DNA of 64,000 nucleotides from Nocardia sp. NBC_00565 (lineage in GTDB: Bacteria; Actinomycetota; Actinomycetes; Mycobacteriales; Mycobacteriaceae). Shown here piece by piece: positions 1-8,332 of the stretch (its first letter is position 1; every line of letters starts with the position of its first letter). Position numbers and translations under genes: made by a program. The notes beneath the pieces are model-generated. The model did no database searches, was not told the DNA's origin, and saw only the letters and a program-made list of their open reading frames with translations. The stretch is taken from positions 6,758,001 through 6,822,000 of the forward strand of contig NZ_CP107785.1 of the NCBI RefSeq assembly GCF_036345915.1, read 5' to 3'.

Positions 1-2284
1 CCCTGCGCTCCAGCGCGTATCGAAGCACCGCGGTCAGATTGTCGAGATCCGCGCCCACCGACAGCACGGTGGCCACCTGCGCATCGGAGACGTACCGGTG
101 CACCGCGGCGATCGAGAAGTCGCGAGCCCAGCGTGACATTCGATCCATCACCACGGGGCGCTCGTCGACCGCACCCGGAATCCCCGCCGCCGCTTCGGAC
201 CCGGTCTTGGCGAGCTGTTCCTCACCGAATTCACGGACCGTTTCCAGCATCCGGTAGCGGGTGCCGATCAGACCCTCGTCATCGTCCAAGACGGTGAGCA
301 GGGACTGGCTCACCAGACCGTCCACGGCCGTGGCGACGTCGTCGATATCCGGACCGCCGGCAACCACTTCGGCCGCGTCGAGGGTGAATCCGGCCGGAAA
401 CCGGCACAGCCTGCGCAAAGCGATCTGTTGCGGCTCCTCGAGCAGATTCCAGCTCCACGCGATCACGGCATGCAAGGTGCGGTGCCGTTCCGGCGATGAG
501 CGATCTCCGCTGCGCAGCAAGGCGAATCGGTGTTCGAGCCGGGTTTCGATCTCTTCGACGCTCATAGTTCGCACTCGCGCGGCGGCGAGTTCGATGGCCA
601 GTGGCAAACCGTCGAGCGTGCCGCACAATCGGGCCACCACGTCGGGATCCAGTCGCACGGTCGGGCGCACGGCACGCGCTCTGGCCATGAACAGATCGGT
701 GGCCGGCGATCCGGCCGCATCGATCGCCAAGGGCGACAACGGATATACCGTCTCGGCGGTGATCGCCAACGGCGCTCGACTGGTGGTGAGCACGCTGAGC
801 TGGTCACAGCCGCCGACCAGATCGGCGACCACTTCGGCCACCGCATCGATCAGATGCTCACAGTTGTCCAGTATCAACAGCATGGGTCGGGCAGCGAGCG
901 CATCGCGCAGTCGGCGTCCGGCATCGCTGTAGCCGGTGGAGCGCCGCCACCCCGTCTCCCGGACGATCTCGCCCAACTCGCCCAAGCCGAGCGTCGTGCT
1001 GATCGCGGCCTCGATATCGGAGCGTGGATCGGCGTCGGCGCCCGTGTCGGCCTGCACCGAGGCCAGCTCCACCATCACCACCGATTCGCCGCGCGCCACC
1101 CGCGCGCCCAATTCGTTGGCCACCCTGGTCTTTCCGGTGCCGCCGGGACCGAGCACCGTCGTCACCCTGGACTGCCGCAGCAGCTGCTCGAGCGCGTCCA
1201 GATCATCGGCACGCCCGAGCAATGCGTTCGGAGCCGCGCGCAAGCCGATCGCCGAGAGGACACCCTGGGGCGCGGCGACGGTCGACTCCGGCACTGGTCC
1301 AGCCGAATTGCGCCCAGCCGAATCCCGCACGACCGTATCCCGCACGGCCAAGACCGATGGAGCGGCCGAATCCGTTGGCGGCGTCGGTGCCGCGGCGGTA
1401 TTCGAAACCGGCGCAGCGCGATCCGAGCGCGGCGCGAAGCCGGGCAGCGGGTCACCGCGCAGGATGGTGGTATTCAGCTCCACCAATGCCGGACCGGGAT
1501 CGGCGCCGAGTTCCTCGATCAGCCGCCCGCGGATCGATGCGAAGACATCCAAGGCCTCGTTGGGCCGCCCGGCCGCGGCCAGCAACCGCATCAAGGTGGC
1601 ATGGGCGGCCTCGTCCAACGGGTTGGCCGTGGCGGTCCGGCGGGTGATCGCCACCGCACCGTCGAGGTCGCCGCTCGCGACCCGGGCAGCGACCTCGATC
1701 GCCTCGAGTTCGGCCAACCGGTGTGCGGCCGCGGTGCGCAGTTCGTCGGCGAGTTGGCCCGCGGGCAGATCGGCGCCGGGCTCGCCGCGCCACAGCGACC
1801 TGGCCTGCGCCACCACGCTCAGCGAGCCGGTGTGGTCACCACCGGCCTGTCGGGCGCGGGCCACGCGCACCAGTTCGTCCGCCAGGGTCAGATCGACCTG
1901 ATCCGCGGTCAGCGTGAGCCGGTAACCCGCCGGGCCGATCTCCAGCGCCGCGTCCGGCAGCGCGGACCGCAGCCGTGACACCTGGGTGTGCAGCGCGTTC
2001 ATCGGCGCTCGCGGCGGCTGCTCGCCCCATACCTCATCGATGAGCGCCTGGGCGCTGCGGCTGCGACCTGGGCGCAGGGCCAGCGCCGCGAGCAACAGCC
2101 GCGAACGCGCCCCCGGTAGCGCCGTCAGTGCGCCGTCTCGGCGTAGCGCGACTTCGCCCAGCAGGGCCACTACGACCGATTCGCCTGCGGGCGTCGTCAA
2201 GGTTTGACTTCGGCCGCTCGGGCCGCTCTGATCGGGAAACATTCCGTGGTAATCGTATGCGAGCAGTGGCTGCCGGGCCGACAT
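1..2284 (-). CDS. AfsR/SARP-type transcriptional regulator with NB-ARC ATPase (partial, 3' end outside window)
   Basis: The frame runs off the left edge, so the C-terminus is missing; about 760 residues are visible from the ATG at 2284 (an in-frame ATG at 2242 is also possible). An OmpR-like winged-helix domain comes first (about residues 40-120, containing TQVSRLRSALPD), followed by a helical bacterial transcriptional activation region. An Ala/Arg-rich linker (about 278-343) leads to an NB-ARC ATPase with Walker A GPGGTGKT near residue 378 and a Walker B-like LLILDNCEHL near 470. This order is that of AfsR/SARP regulators, which often control secondary metabolism or membrane genes. No biosynthetic cluster is visible, so the target is unknown. 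It is divergent from the SRPBCC gene, with a 46-bp gap. Confidence 0.88.
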   Translation of the reverse strand, partial: MSARQPLLAYDYHGMFPDQSGPSGRSQTLTTPAGESVVVALLGEVALRRDGALTALPGARSRLLLAALALRPGRSRSAQALIDEVWGEQPPRAPMNALHTQVSRLRSALPDAALEIGPAGYRLTLTADQVDLTLADELVRVARARQAGGDHTGSLSVVAQARSLWRGEPGADLPAGQLADELRTAAAHRLAELEAIEVAARVASGDLDGAVAITRRTATANPLDEAAHATLMRLLAAAGRPNEALDVFASIRGRLIEELGADPGPALVELNTTILRGDPLPGFAPRSDRAAPVSNTAAAPTPPTDSAAPSVLAVRDTVVRDSAGRNSAGPVPESTVAAPQGVLSAIGLRAAPNALLGRADDLDALEQLLRQSRVTTVLGPGGTGKTRVANELGARVARGESVVMVELASVQADTGADADPRSDIEAAISTTLGLGELGEIVRETGWRRSTGYSDAGRRLRDALAARPMLLILDNCEHLIDAVAEVVADLVGGCDQLSVLTTSRAPLAITAETVYPLSPLAIDAAGSPATDLFMARARAVRPTVRLDPDVVARLCGTLDGLPLAIELAAARVRTMSVEEIETRLEHRFALLRSGDRSSPERHRTLHAVIAWSWNLLEEPQQIALRRLCRFPAGFTLDAAEVVAGGPDIDDVATAVDGLVSQSLLTVLDDDEGLIGTRYRMLETVREFGEEQLAKTGSEAAAGIPGAVDERPVVMDRMSRWARDFSIAAVHRYVSDAQVATVLSVGADLDNLTAVLRYALERR

Positions 2285-2330
2285 GGTTTTTCACCCCTGT
2301 TCCGAGCGGTTCGTCGCTTACGCTGAGCGC

Positions 2331-2789
2331 ATGGCTGAGTTCGAAATTGTTCGGCAGGCCGTGATCACGGCCGAGCCCGCACGCATTCACGGGCTGATCG
2401 ATGACTTCCACGAGTGGACCAAGTGGTCGCCATGGGAGGACCTCGATCCGCAGTTGCAGCGGACGTACTCCGGGCCGGACGCCGGTGTCGGCGCCCAGTA
2501 CGCCTGGGACGGCAACCGGAAGGCCGGTCGCGGCAGCATGGAGATCACCTCCAGCGACGACCAGGCGATCGGCATCCGGCTCGCCTTCGAGAAGCCGTTC
2601 AAGGCCACCAATAAGACGGTCTTCGAGTTGAACCCCGTCGATGGCGGCACCGAGGTGGTGTGGCGGATGACCGGGGCGCGCTCGGGCCTGATGGGGCTGG
2701 TCGGGAAGGTCTTCCCGTTCGACAACATGATCGGCAAGGACTTCGAGAAGGGGCTCGATCGGCTCAAAGCCGCCGCCGAAGCCAACTGA
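2331..2789 (+). CDS. SRPBCC family protein (polyketide cyclase/START-like fold)
   Basis: 152 residues from the ATG at 2331. The start MAEFEIVRQAVITAEPARIH and the later stretch WTKWSPWEDLDPQ are typical of SRPBCC proteins, whose single domain forms a deep hydrophobic pocket for lipids or aromatic ligands. There is no signal peptide or membrane segment, so it is probably cytoplasmic. The frame stays open upstream to 2283, but that longer form would overlap the start of the divergent regulator at 2284. It shares a short intergenic region with the AfsR/SARP gene and lies 45 bp before menA on the same strand. The ligand cannot be told from sequence. Confidence 0.8.
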   Translation: MAEFEIVRQAVITAEPARIHGLIDDFHEWTKWSPWEDLDPQLQRTYSGPDAGVGAQYAWDGNRKAGRGSMEITSSDDQAIGIRLAFEKPFKATNKTVFELNPVDGGTEVVWRMTGARSGLMGLVGKVFPFDNMIGKDFEKGLDRLKAAAEAN

Positions 2790-2834
2790 ACCGCCCGAGC
2801 AGACTGTCCGGCGTCCGCGCACTAGGCTGCGAAG

Positions 2835-3707
2835 ATGGCTACTGCAGCGCAATGGATCGAGGGCGCACGGCCCCGCACCCTGCCGAACGCGATCGCCCCT
2901 GTCCTGGCCGGTACCGGCGCCGCCGCCTCGATCGATGGCGCGGTGTGGTGGAAAGCCGTTCTCGCGCTGCTGGTTTCGTTGGCCCTGATCATCGGGGTGA
3001 ACTACGCCAACGATTACTCCGACGGTATCCGCGGCACCGATGACGTGCGGGTCGGTCCGCTGCGGCTGGTCGGTCAACAGCTGGCCTCCCCCACCGCGGT
3101 CAGAAATGCCGCGATCATCAGCCTGGCCGTCGGTGCGGTCTTCGGACTGGTGCTCGCGCTCACGACGGCCTGGTGGTTGCTGCTCGTCGGCGCGGTCTGC
3201 CTGGCCGGTGCCTGGTACTACACCGGCGGCAGCAAGCCCTACGGCTACAGCGGTTTCGGTGAGTTGGCGGTATTCGTCTTCTTCGGTCTGATCGGTGTGC
3301 TCGGCACCGAATTCGTGCAGGCCGAGCGGATCGAGTGGGCCGGTCTGGTACTCGCGATCGGCGTCGGGGCGTTCTCCAGCGCCGTGCTGGTCGCCAACAA
3401 TCTGCGCGATATCCCGACCGATACCGAATCCGGAAAGGTCACCCTCGCGGTCAAACTGGGCGATCCGCGAACCCGCACGCTGCACCTGGTGCTGCTCGCG
3501 GTGCCGTTCCTCGCCACGCTGCTGTTGATCGCCCGGACGCCGTGGGCGCTGGTCGGGCTGGTCGCCGTGCCGCTGGCGGTGCGCGCCAACGCGCCGGTGC
3601 GCTCCGGCAAGGGTGGGCTGGAACTGATTCCGGCCCTGCGCGATTCGGGGTTGGCGTTGCTGGTGTGGTCGGCGGTTACCGCGCTCGCGCTGGGGATCGT
3701 CGGCTAG
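2835..3707 (+). CDS. menA: 1,4-dihydroxy-2-naphthoate polyprenyltransferase (menaquinone biosynthesis)
   Basis: 290-residue integral membrane prenyltransferase of the UbiA/MenA family that attaches the polyprenyl tail to 1,4-dihydroxy-2-naphthoate to give demethylmenaquinone. The N-terminus [20 protein letters not shown] is typical of MenA. The first Asp-rich motif is [15 protein letters not shown] (about residues 56-70) and the second is [14 protein letters not shown] (about 188-201); both bind prenyl diphosphate through Mg2+. About eight hydrophobic segments follow one another through the chain. Menaquinone is the usual respiratory quinone of this group. In M. tuberculosis menA (Rv0534c) lies near the ccs operon, and the same neighbourhood is seen here at larger distance. 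Confidence 0.95.
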   Translation: MATAAQWIEGARPRTLPNAIAPVLAGTGAAASIDGAVWWKAVLALLVSLALIIGVNYANDYSDGIRGTDDVRVGPLRLVGQQLASPTAVRNAAIISLAVGAVFGLVLALTTAWWLLLVGAVCLAGAWYYTGGSKPYGYSGFGELAVFVFFGLIGVLGTEFVQAERIEWAGLVLAIGVGAFSSAVLVANNLRDIPTDTESGKVTLAVKLGDPRTRTLHLVLLAVPFLATLLLIARTPWALVGLVAVPLAVRANAPVRSGKGGLELIPALRDSGLALLVWSAVTALALGIVG

Positions 3708-3754
3708 GAAACGCGCCGGTGGGGCGACCGGGAATCCGGTCGCCCGCGCGACAG

Positions 3755-4141
3755 TTAGTCGTCGCCGTCCGGAACCAGGACGCCGAGAATCCAGTTGACC
3801 ACCGCGACGATGATGCCGCCCCAGACCGCAGGCCAGAAGCCGTCGATGCGCAGGCCGTAGTCGGTGGTTTCGGTGATCTTCGCGGTGAGCCACAGCATCA
3901 GCGCGTTGATCACCACCAGGAACAGGCCGAGGGTGAGGATGACAAGCGGTAGCGAAAGAAGTTTCACGATCGGCTTGACCAGGGCATTCACCAGAGTGAA
4001 GACCACCGCGACGGCCAGGATGACAATGACTTTGCCGCCATTGCCGTTGTCCTCGGGACTCCAAATCTCGATCTTGTCGACCCATGCGGCGGCCAGCCAG
4101 ATGGCAACGGCGTTGATGATCAACCGAATCAGAAGCTGCAT
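3755..4141 (-). CDS. phage holin family (PF04020-type) membrane protein
   Basis: 128 residues with four hydrophobic segments (about 1-20, 38-60, 63-88 and 105-122). The stretch VNALVKPIVKLLSLPLVILT and the ending GGIIVAVVNWILGVLVPDGDD are the signature of the YvlD/PF04020 holin-family membrane proteins. The family name comes from similarity to phage holins; most members are chromosomal housekeeping membrane proteins of unknown function and there are no phage genes next to this one. It is convergent with menA (47-bp gap) and lies 77 bp downstream of the Clp-N gene on the same strand, possibly as its third cistron. Confidence 0.82.
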   Translation of the reverse strand: MQLLIRLIINAVAIWLAAAWVDKIEIWSPEDNGNGGKVIVILAVAVVFTLVNALVKPIVKLLSLPLVILTLGLFLVVINALMLWLTAKITETTDYGLRIDGFWPAVWGGIIVAVVNWILGVLVPDGDD

Positions 4142-4218
4142 GCCATGATGCTAGGCCCGAAGGGCGGGCATGTGCTGCCACAAACCACGAATCCCATGGC
4201 AAGCCCATGCCCGACCCC

Positions 4219-4800
4219 TCACGCGGCACGGTCGAGCAGTGCGTGCACCTTCGGCCGCAGCTCATCGATCGCCTGCGCACCGCCGAGGATGCGGGTGGTG
4301 GTCTCGTTGGGCGCGCGCAGGATGCCGAGCAGCAGATGCCCGGATTCGATGGACTTGTCCTTGCGGGCGAGCGCTTCTCGCAGTCCCAGCTCGAGGACCT
4401 TCTTGGCATCCCTGGCGAACGGGATATTGCCCCAGTTCCGGTCGCGACCGCGACCGAATCGTCCCTGACGCTCCTCGGGTACTGCCCGCTCCAGGGCATC
4501 CTCGCCGAAGGTCGCCTCCAGGCTCTCGCGCACGGCATCCAGGTCGATGCCGATCGAGCGCAGCGCCTCGGCGTCCTCCGCGCCGAGCGGCTGGCCTTTA
4601 CCTTGTTGGCCAAGGGTTTTCATGGCGTCCCCGTGTGTGATGCCCGCCTCTTCGAGCAATGTCTTCAACTCCGGCCCACCTTGGGACAGCACGCCGAGCA
4701 GCATGTGCTCAACCTCGATTCTCGGCGAGCGCAGCTCCCGCGCGTCCTCTTGGGCGATGACGATCGCCGTCCTCGCCGACCTGCTGAACCGTTCGAACAT
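4219..4800 (-). CDS. stand-alone Clp N-terminal domain protein (ClpC2-like)
   Basis: 193 residues from the ATG at 4800 (MFERFSRSARTAIVIAQEDA). The start copies the N-terminal repeat domain of ClpC/ClpA, with two Clp_N repeats: residues about 1-75 (IEVEHMLLGVLSQGGPELKT) and about 115-190 (SGHLLLGILRAPNETTTRIL). No AAA+ ATPase module follows, so it cannot unfold proteins itself. In mycobacteria a similar free-standing protein, ClpC2, binds the same ligands as the ClpC1 N-domain; a decoy, adaptor or sensor role is therefore inferred. It is translationally coupled to the upstream HTH gene through a TGATG overlap and shares its operator, so regulated expression is likely. Confidence 0.88.
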   Translation of the reverse strand: MFERFSRSARTAIVIAQEDARELRSPRIEVEHMLLGVLSQGGPELKTLLEEAGITHGDAMKTLGQQGKGQPLGAEDAEALRSIGIDLDAVRESLEATFGEDALERAVPEERQGRFGRGRDRNWGNIPFARDAKKVLELGLREALARKDKSIESGHLLLGILRAPNETTTRILGGAQAIDELRPKVHALLDRAA

Positions 4801-5021
4801 CAGCGGTTCCCGCCTCTCCGGTTGTATTTCTGGTGGACCGCCTGCTTGCTGACCTCGAGCGCCTCCGCGATCGCCTGCCATGACCAGCCCTGTGCACGCG
4901 CATTGGTCACTTGGATCGCCTCCAGACGTTCGAGCAGCCGACGCAGCGCGAGCACAGCGCGCAGCCCGACCCTGGGGTCGGGGCTGCCCGCGGCGGCCGC
5001 CAGTGTGGTTGCCTCAGTCAT
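4800..5021 (-). CDS. small helix-turn-helix protein, probable autoregulator of the Clp-N operon
   Basis: 73 residues from the ATG at 5021 (MTEATTLAAAAGSPDP). The C-terminal half holds a clear helix-turn-helix, WSWQAIAEALEVSKQAVHQK, preceded by a helical segment RAVLALRRLLERLEAIQV that could dimerise. The stop codon overlaps the start of the Clp-N gene by one base (TGATG). The ATG lies about eight bases after a good -10 hexamer, so the mRNA is probably leaderless; a start seven codons upstream at 5042 would lie inside the operator and has no support. The palindromic operator at 5024-5070 covers both promoter boxes, so autorepression is the simplest inference. The inducing signal is unknown. 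Confidence 0.85.
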   Translation of the reverse strand: MTEATTLAAAAGSPDPRVGLRAVLALRRLLERLEAIQVTNARAQGWSWQAIAEALEVSKQAVHQKYNRRGGNR

Positions 5022-5023
5022 GC

Positions 5024-5070
5024 CGTCAATTTTTATTGACAAAGTCGCGAGTTGTCAACAAAAATTGACG
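5024..5070 (-). promoter_or_regulatory. promoter overlapped by a double palindromic operator
   Basis: On the minus strand a consensus -35 TTGACA is followed after exactly 17 bases by TAAAAA, ending about eight bases before the ATG at 5021. Both boxes lie inside a 19+19 bp inverted repeat (5024-5042 and 5052-5070, one mismatch). Each arm is itself palindromic, with the form GTCAA-N6-TTGAC; the proximal arm is GTCAATTTTTATTGAC. The two sites are 29 bp apart centre to centre, close to three helical turns. This fits cooperative repression by the HTH protein encoded just downstream. Confidence 0.8.
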
Positions 5071-5134
5071 ACGTTGCCGAGCCGACCCTCCGAATACCGG
5101 TCGGCACCGCACACCCGCCCTACCCAGCAGGCGG

Positions 5135-5189
5135 GGTGTGCATGACAGACAAAAGGTGTGCACACCTCACATTTGGGGGTGTGCACACC
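5135..5189. repeat. repeated palindrome GGTGTGCACACC
   Basis: Two perfect 12-bp palindromes GGTGTGCACACC at 5155-5166 and 5178-5189, plus a half-conserved copy (GGTGTGCATGAC) at 5135-5146. Starts are 20 and 23 bp apart, about two helical turns. They lie in the gene-free stretch 5071-5360, upstream of the HTH/Clp-N operon and downstream of the LppU-like gene. The spacing looks like an operator array for a dimeric regulator, but no promoter or target gene can be named. Apart from this array and a purine-rich AGGAGG at 5228, I see nothing convincing between 5071 and 5360. Confidence 0.55.
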
Positions 5190-5360
5190 GCAGGGTTACG
5201 CGCCGAATCATGGGCGCGGCAGTGACATAGGAGGCATCAATGCAGCGACAGGCGCCAACAGCACCCGCGAGCAGCCAGCGCTGCCGAAAAGCATTCGCTC
5301 ACATGCCGATAGACGAGATCACCGGATCTGGCACATCATGTGCCCGAGCGCATTCCGCGG

Positions 5361-6026
5361 CTAGAGCCGGGCGACGCAGACTACGAATTGGCGTTGCTGG
5401 TAGACGATTCCGCGGTCGCTGGTCGAGCAGACATTGACGTTCGTGGTGTTCTGTTTGATTTCCACGACACGGACGCCATTGGGGGTGCCTTTGGCGGCAC
5501 AGTCGATGCGCTTGGGGTTGTCCTGGACGAGTTCCATGCAGCCGCCGATCACCCAGTCGATATCGAGGCACAGGGCGGCGCGGTTGACGCCGTGCAGGGT
5601 GTCGTTGAACGGACGGTCGGCGTCGCTCGGGCACGCGGCGCTCTCCGGCGCCTTTTCGATGACCTTGTAATTGGAACTCGGGCTGCCGCAAGGGGCCTTG
5701 CCGATGGTGGCGGTATCGCCGTTGCGGCCGATCTGCACGCAGTCACCGACATTGACCTTCAAACCGGTGGCGATCTTGTCGAAGGTGCTGCGGACGGCGG
5801 AGGTCGACGGCGGGGCTTCGCTGGTGGGCAGGGGCACATCGGAGATCGACGGTGCAATCGATGCGGTTGGCACAGCGTCGTTCTGGGCGGCAGGCGAGGG
5901 GGCGGCGCTGGTGGACTCTGGATCGCTCAGCGACATCGCCGCCACGGCGACGGCGCCCGCGGCCAGTGCCGTTCCGATCATGAAGACGGTCAAGGTGATA
6001 CCGGCACGGACACGTTGACGCGACAC
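5361..6026 (-). CDS. membrane-anchored LppU-like protein
   Basis: 221 residues. An N-terminal signal-anchor (about 8-32, VRAGITLTVFMIGTALAAGA) is followed by a Ser/Pro/Ala-rich linker (33-78) and an extracytoplasmic domain with conserved cysteines: VGDCVQIG, GKAPCGSPSSNYKV, SAACPSDAD, ALCLDIDW, GGCMEL, VNVCSTSD and FVVCVARL. That pattern resembles the LppU family of actinobacterial surface proteins, although no lipobox Cys is visible, so it appears anchored by the helix. Function is unknown in the family. It is a single gene on this strand. The start was chosen at the ATG before the charged MSRQRVR segment. Confidence 0.75.
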   Translation of the reverse strand: MSRQRVRAGITLTVFMIGTALAAGAVAVAAMSLSDPESTSAAPSPAAQNDAVPTASIAPSISDVPLPTSEAPPSTSAVRSTFDKIATGLKVNVGDCVQIGRNGDTATIGKAPCGSPSSNYKVIEKAPESAACPSDADRPFNDTLHGVNRAALCLDIDWVIGGCMELVQDNPKRIDCAAKGTPNGVRVVEIKQNTTNVNVCSTSDRGIVYQQRQFVVCVARL

Positions 6027-6325
6027 CTAACGTCCTCCAGGGCTGTTCGAACTCGCGCGCCGAGATCCGAAAAGTTGAAACTTGCAATTTGGCGAGCACG
6101 TCATGCCTACACCATCGGACGGGTGTGCGTCGAGTTGTCGCTGGCCTCCACCCTTGGGGATAGGCAAGATACCCGTCTGAAACGATCGTGGGTCGAATAT
6201 GAAGATCACAATTGAATAACGATGAGCGTTTGGGGGTGTGCCAATCATGTTGTGAGGCAACAAGCTACGTGGCGCTAGACGTGTCATCCGGCTACCGGGG
6301 TCGGAGCTGTAAAAAGGAAATCTGA

Positions 6326-6940
6326 ATGAAGCTCGGCATGCTCGCCGTCACGTTCTTGTCCATAGCCGCCGTGGGAATCGCGGCGGGAACTGCGCACGCG
6401 AAGCCAACGGCGGCCGCCAAAGAGGTGTCGGCGACCGGCGTCGAGCAGGGAATCGGCTACCGCACGGTTATCACCGATACCCCCGACGCCGCCCGGGTGC
6501 TCACCACCGCCGTCGACAATGGCAAATTCGAGCTCGTCGACAATGGCACCAAGGTCTCGCTGAAGTCCAAAACCGGCGAGGTCGTCACCGAGATCCCGCT
6601 GACCTACGAGGTCTCCGGCACGAAAGTCGCGGTCGACCAGGCGATCACCGATGACGGCCGATCCCTCGCTCTCACACCGAAACTGACCGCCAAGAACATC
6701 GGCGAAATGCAGCCTGTCAGCTCCATGGCCCGCCTGAACGCCGAACTCGAGAAGAACGTCGTCGGCTTGGTCGTCGGCGGCATCCTCGGCGGCATCATCG
6801 GCGCCGTCGTCGGGATGTTCTTCTTCAGCATCATCACCGGCCCGATCGGCGCGGTCATCGGCGCGATCGCCGGTGGTTACATCATGGGCGGCCAGCCCTT
6901 CATGGACGCCATGATGGCGGTGGTCAACGGCGAGCCGTGA
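6326..6940 (+). CDS. secreted protein with C-terminal glycine-zipper membrane hairpin
   Basis: 204 residues preceded by a GGAAA-type ribosome site. A Sec signal peptide (about 1-25, cleaving near AHA-KP) leads to a 90-residue extracytoplasmic region with VSATGVEQGIGYRTVITD. The tail (about 145-195) is two glycine-rich hydrophobic stretches, VGGILGGIIGAVVGMFFF and IGAVIGAIAGGYIMGG, with GxxxG spacing that suggests oligomerising membrane helices. I recall similar proteins in Nocardia, all hypothetical; a pore or envelope role is only a guess. It is isolated: the upstream gap has no visible gene and a strong hairpin follows at 6987. Confidence 0.75.
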   Translation: MKLGMLAVTFLSIAAVGIAAGTAHAKPTAAAKEVSATGVEQGIGYRTVITDTPDAARVLTTAVDNGKFELVDNGTKVSLKSKTGEVVTEIPLTYEVSGTKVAVDQAITDDGRSLALTPKLTAKNIGEMQPVSSMARLNAELEKNVVGLVVGGILGGIIGAVVGMFFFSIITGPIGAVIGAIAGGYIMGGQPFMDAMMAVVNGEP

Positions 6941-6986
6941 TCGTTCGAGCTGCCGCAGATCCAGTGATCATCACGCACACTCAGCG

Positions 6987-7022
6987 ATCCCCTCGCACAA
7001 GGTAGACCTTGTGCGAGGGGAT
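6987..7022 (+). terminator. strong hairpin terminator-like structure
   Basis: A perfect 16-bp stem (arms 6987-7002 and 7007-7022) with a TAGA loop lies 46 bases after the secreted-protein stop codon. It is not followed by a clear T-run, which is common for terminators of high-GC actinomycetes. The rest of 6941-7227 shows no gene. Confidence 0.7.
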
Positions 7023-7227
7023 AATCGCTTATGCACGAGCCGCCGACGCCTACACGTGAGCCGCTGAATCCCTAAGGATTTCGGGCACGCCGTACGTCAG
7101 CCTTATCAGAGCAGGCACTTCAGCGGGAACCCGCTCGAAGCGCTATTCGCCCAGCCCTCAGCGACAATCGTCCGAAAGGGACCAGGCACCCACCGGCAAC
7201 CCTCCGGTGGACTGGAGAAACAATCGC

Positions 7228-7440
7228 TCAGCGCTCGGTGGAACCGTCGCCATCGCGATGCTGGCGCGAGATGCGCCAGAGGAATTCGGGGTCGTCATCG
7301 GGCCCCTTGATGCGCTTGCGCTGTGGTGAACGCGTGGGTGGAGCGCTTGGTCCGGTCTTCTCAGGTCCGAACGCCTTCCAGCACAACACCGCGACTGCCA
7401 CGACTGCGATGAGTGCCAACAGGTACGTCACGTCGCTCAC
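7228..7440 (-). CDS. small single-pass membrane protein
   Basis: 70 residues with one N-terminal transmembrane helix (about 4-24, TYLLALIAVVAVAVLCWKAF) and a charged, proline-containing cytoplasmic tail (SPQRKRIKGPDDDPEFLWRI). No family recognised. The gene stands alone between the hairpin at 7022 and the bldC-like gene, both of which it faces with gaps of about 150-200 bases. Codon use fits its surroundings, with G or C in most third positions, so it is probably real. Confidence 0.6.
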   Translation of the reverse strand: MSDVTYLLALIAVVAVAVLCWKAFGPEKTGPSAPPTRSPQRKRIKGPDDDPEFLWRISRQHRDGDGSTER

Positions 7441-7588
7441 CTCCTGCTAACGAGGGTAGTCGCGTACGTAGCCTTCGGACACCGCAGACATGAAATTGGC
7501 ACCTCAGGGCAGGTGCGGGCCCCTAGACAGCAGAGCCGATCCTGCCGAGCGACCGGCAAGCGGTCGCTACGGGACCCGCGGCCGATGA

Positions 7589-7798
7589 TCAGCGTGCGGT
7601 CGCCTCGGTAGTCAGCGACCTGAGCAATTGGAGCACTTCGGACTCGCGGAACCGTCGATGCCCACCGGGTGTACGCAGGGACCCGAGGCGCCCGGCGTGG
7701 GCCCAGCGGGTGACGGTCTTCGGATCGACGTGGAACATGGCGGCCACTTGGCCAGGAGTCAGCAGGGTGTCCTGGCCGCCGACGGTGATCGCAGTCAT
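7589..7798 (-). CDS. bldC: BldC-type MerR-like helix-turn-helix transcriptional regulator
   Basis: 69 residues from the ATG at 7798, with GAGAGG just upstream. The whole protein is one MerR-type winged helix: LLTPGQVAAMFHVDPKTVTR forms the HTH and RTPGGHRRFRESEV the wing. This matches BldC of Streptomyces in length and motifs; there BldC binds AT-rich direct repeats cooperatively and controls development. The frame continues upstream to 8128, but that extension is low-quality sequence and includes the preceding gene's control region. It is divergent from the DUF4229 gene at 7982. Target genes are not visible here. Confidence 0.9.
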   Translation of the reverse strand: MTAITVGGQDTLLTPGQVAAMFHVDPKTVTRWAHAGRLGSLRTPGGHRRFRESEVLQLLRSLTTEATAR

Positions 7799-7981
7799 AG
7801 CAAACCTCTCCGTTCTCGACAGTTCCCTCATCAGATGGCGCCATCGTTGCACTGCGACCCCTAGGTACTCGAACCACCTACAGTTGGTAAAGGGGAAGTA
7901 ATAGACAAAACGGATACCCGCCTCGACCTCGGCGGTAGGTATCGCCGAGGACGGGCGACAGCTTCGCATAGGCTGGACGAC

Positions 7982-8332
7982 GTGAGTGATGCAACTCCAC
8001 CGCAGGGTGACCCAGGACAGCAAACCGCTGGCACCGGTGCGCGGCTGGCCCGCAATCTGGCGCTGTACACGCTCGCCAGGCTGGCGCTGGTCGTGGTCAT
8101 CACCGCCGTGATCGTCGGCGCGGCCCACCTCGTCTCGGTCGATATCCCGCTGGTGGTCGCGGCCCTTTTCGCGTTGCTCATCGCGATGCCACTGTCGCTG
8201 ACGCTGTTCAAGAAGCTGCGCACCCGGGTCAATGAGGACATCGCGGCCGTCGACGCGAAACGCCGCCAGGACAAGGCGCAGCTGCGCGCCCGGCTGCGCG
8301 GTGAGACCGACGGGCCAGGAGCCGGCTCGTGA
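7982..8332 (+). CDS. DUF4229-type membrane protein
   Basis: 116 residues from a GTG at 7982. Two hydrophobic helices (about 28-50, [20 protein letters not shown], and 56-78, [20 protein letters not shown]) are followed by a basic amphipathic tail ([20 protein letters not shown]). This layout matches the actinobacterial DUF4229 family, which has no known function. The last four bases (GTGA) overlap the start of the cysteine desulfhydrase-like gene, so the two are probably co-translated. Confidence 0.8.
   Translation: MSDATPPQGDPGQQTAGTGARLARNLALYTLARLALVVVITAVIVGAAHLVSVDIPLVVAALFALLIAMPLSLTLFKKLRTRVNEDIAAVDAKRRQDKAQLRARLRGETDGPGAGS

Noticed and set aside
3755..4141. Holin-like protein as evidence of a prophage
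   Set aside because: PF04020 proteins are common chromosomal membrane proteins and no phage genes are adjacent.
2034..4613. 859-residue minus-strand open frame
   Set aside because: It is a shadow of menA, the SRPBCC gene and the holin-like gene; its translation is Arg/Gly/Gln-rich with no domain.
5240..5437. 65-residue plus-strand frame with AGGAGG six bases upstream
   Set aside because: It runs through the 3' end of the LppU-like gene on the other strand, its product is Arg-rich and low-quality, and no homologue is recognised; the purine run is probably chance.
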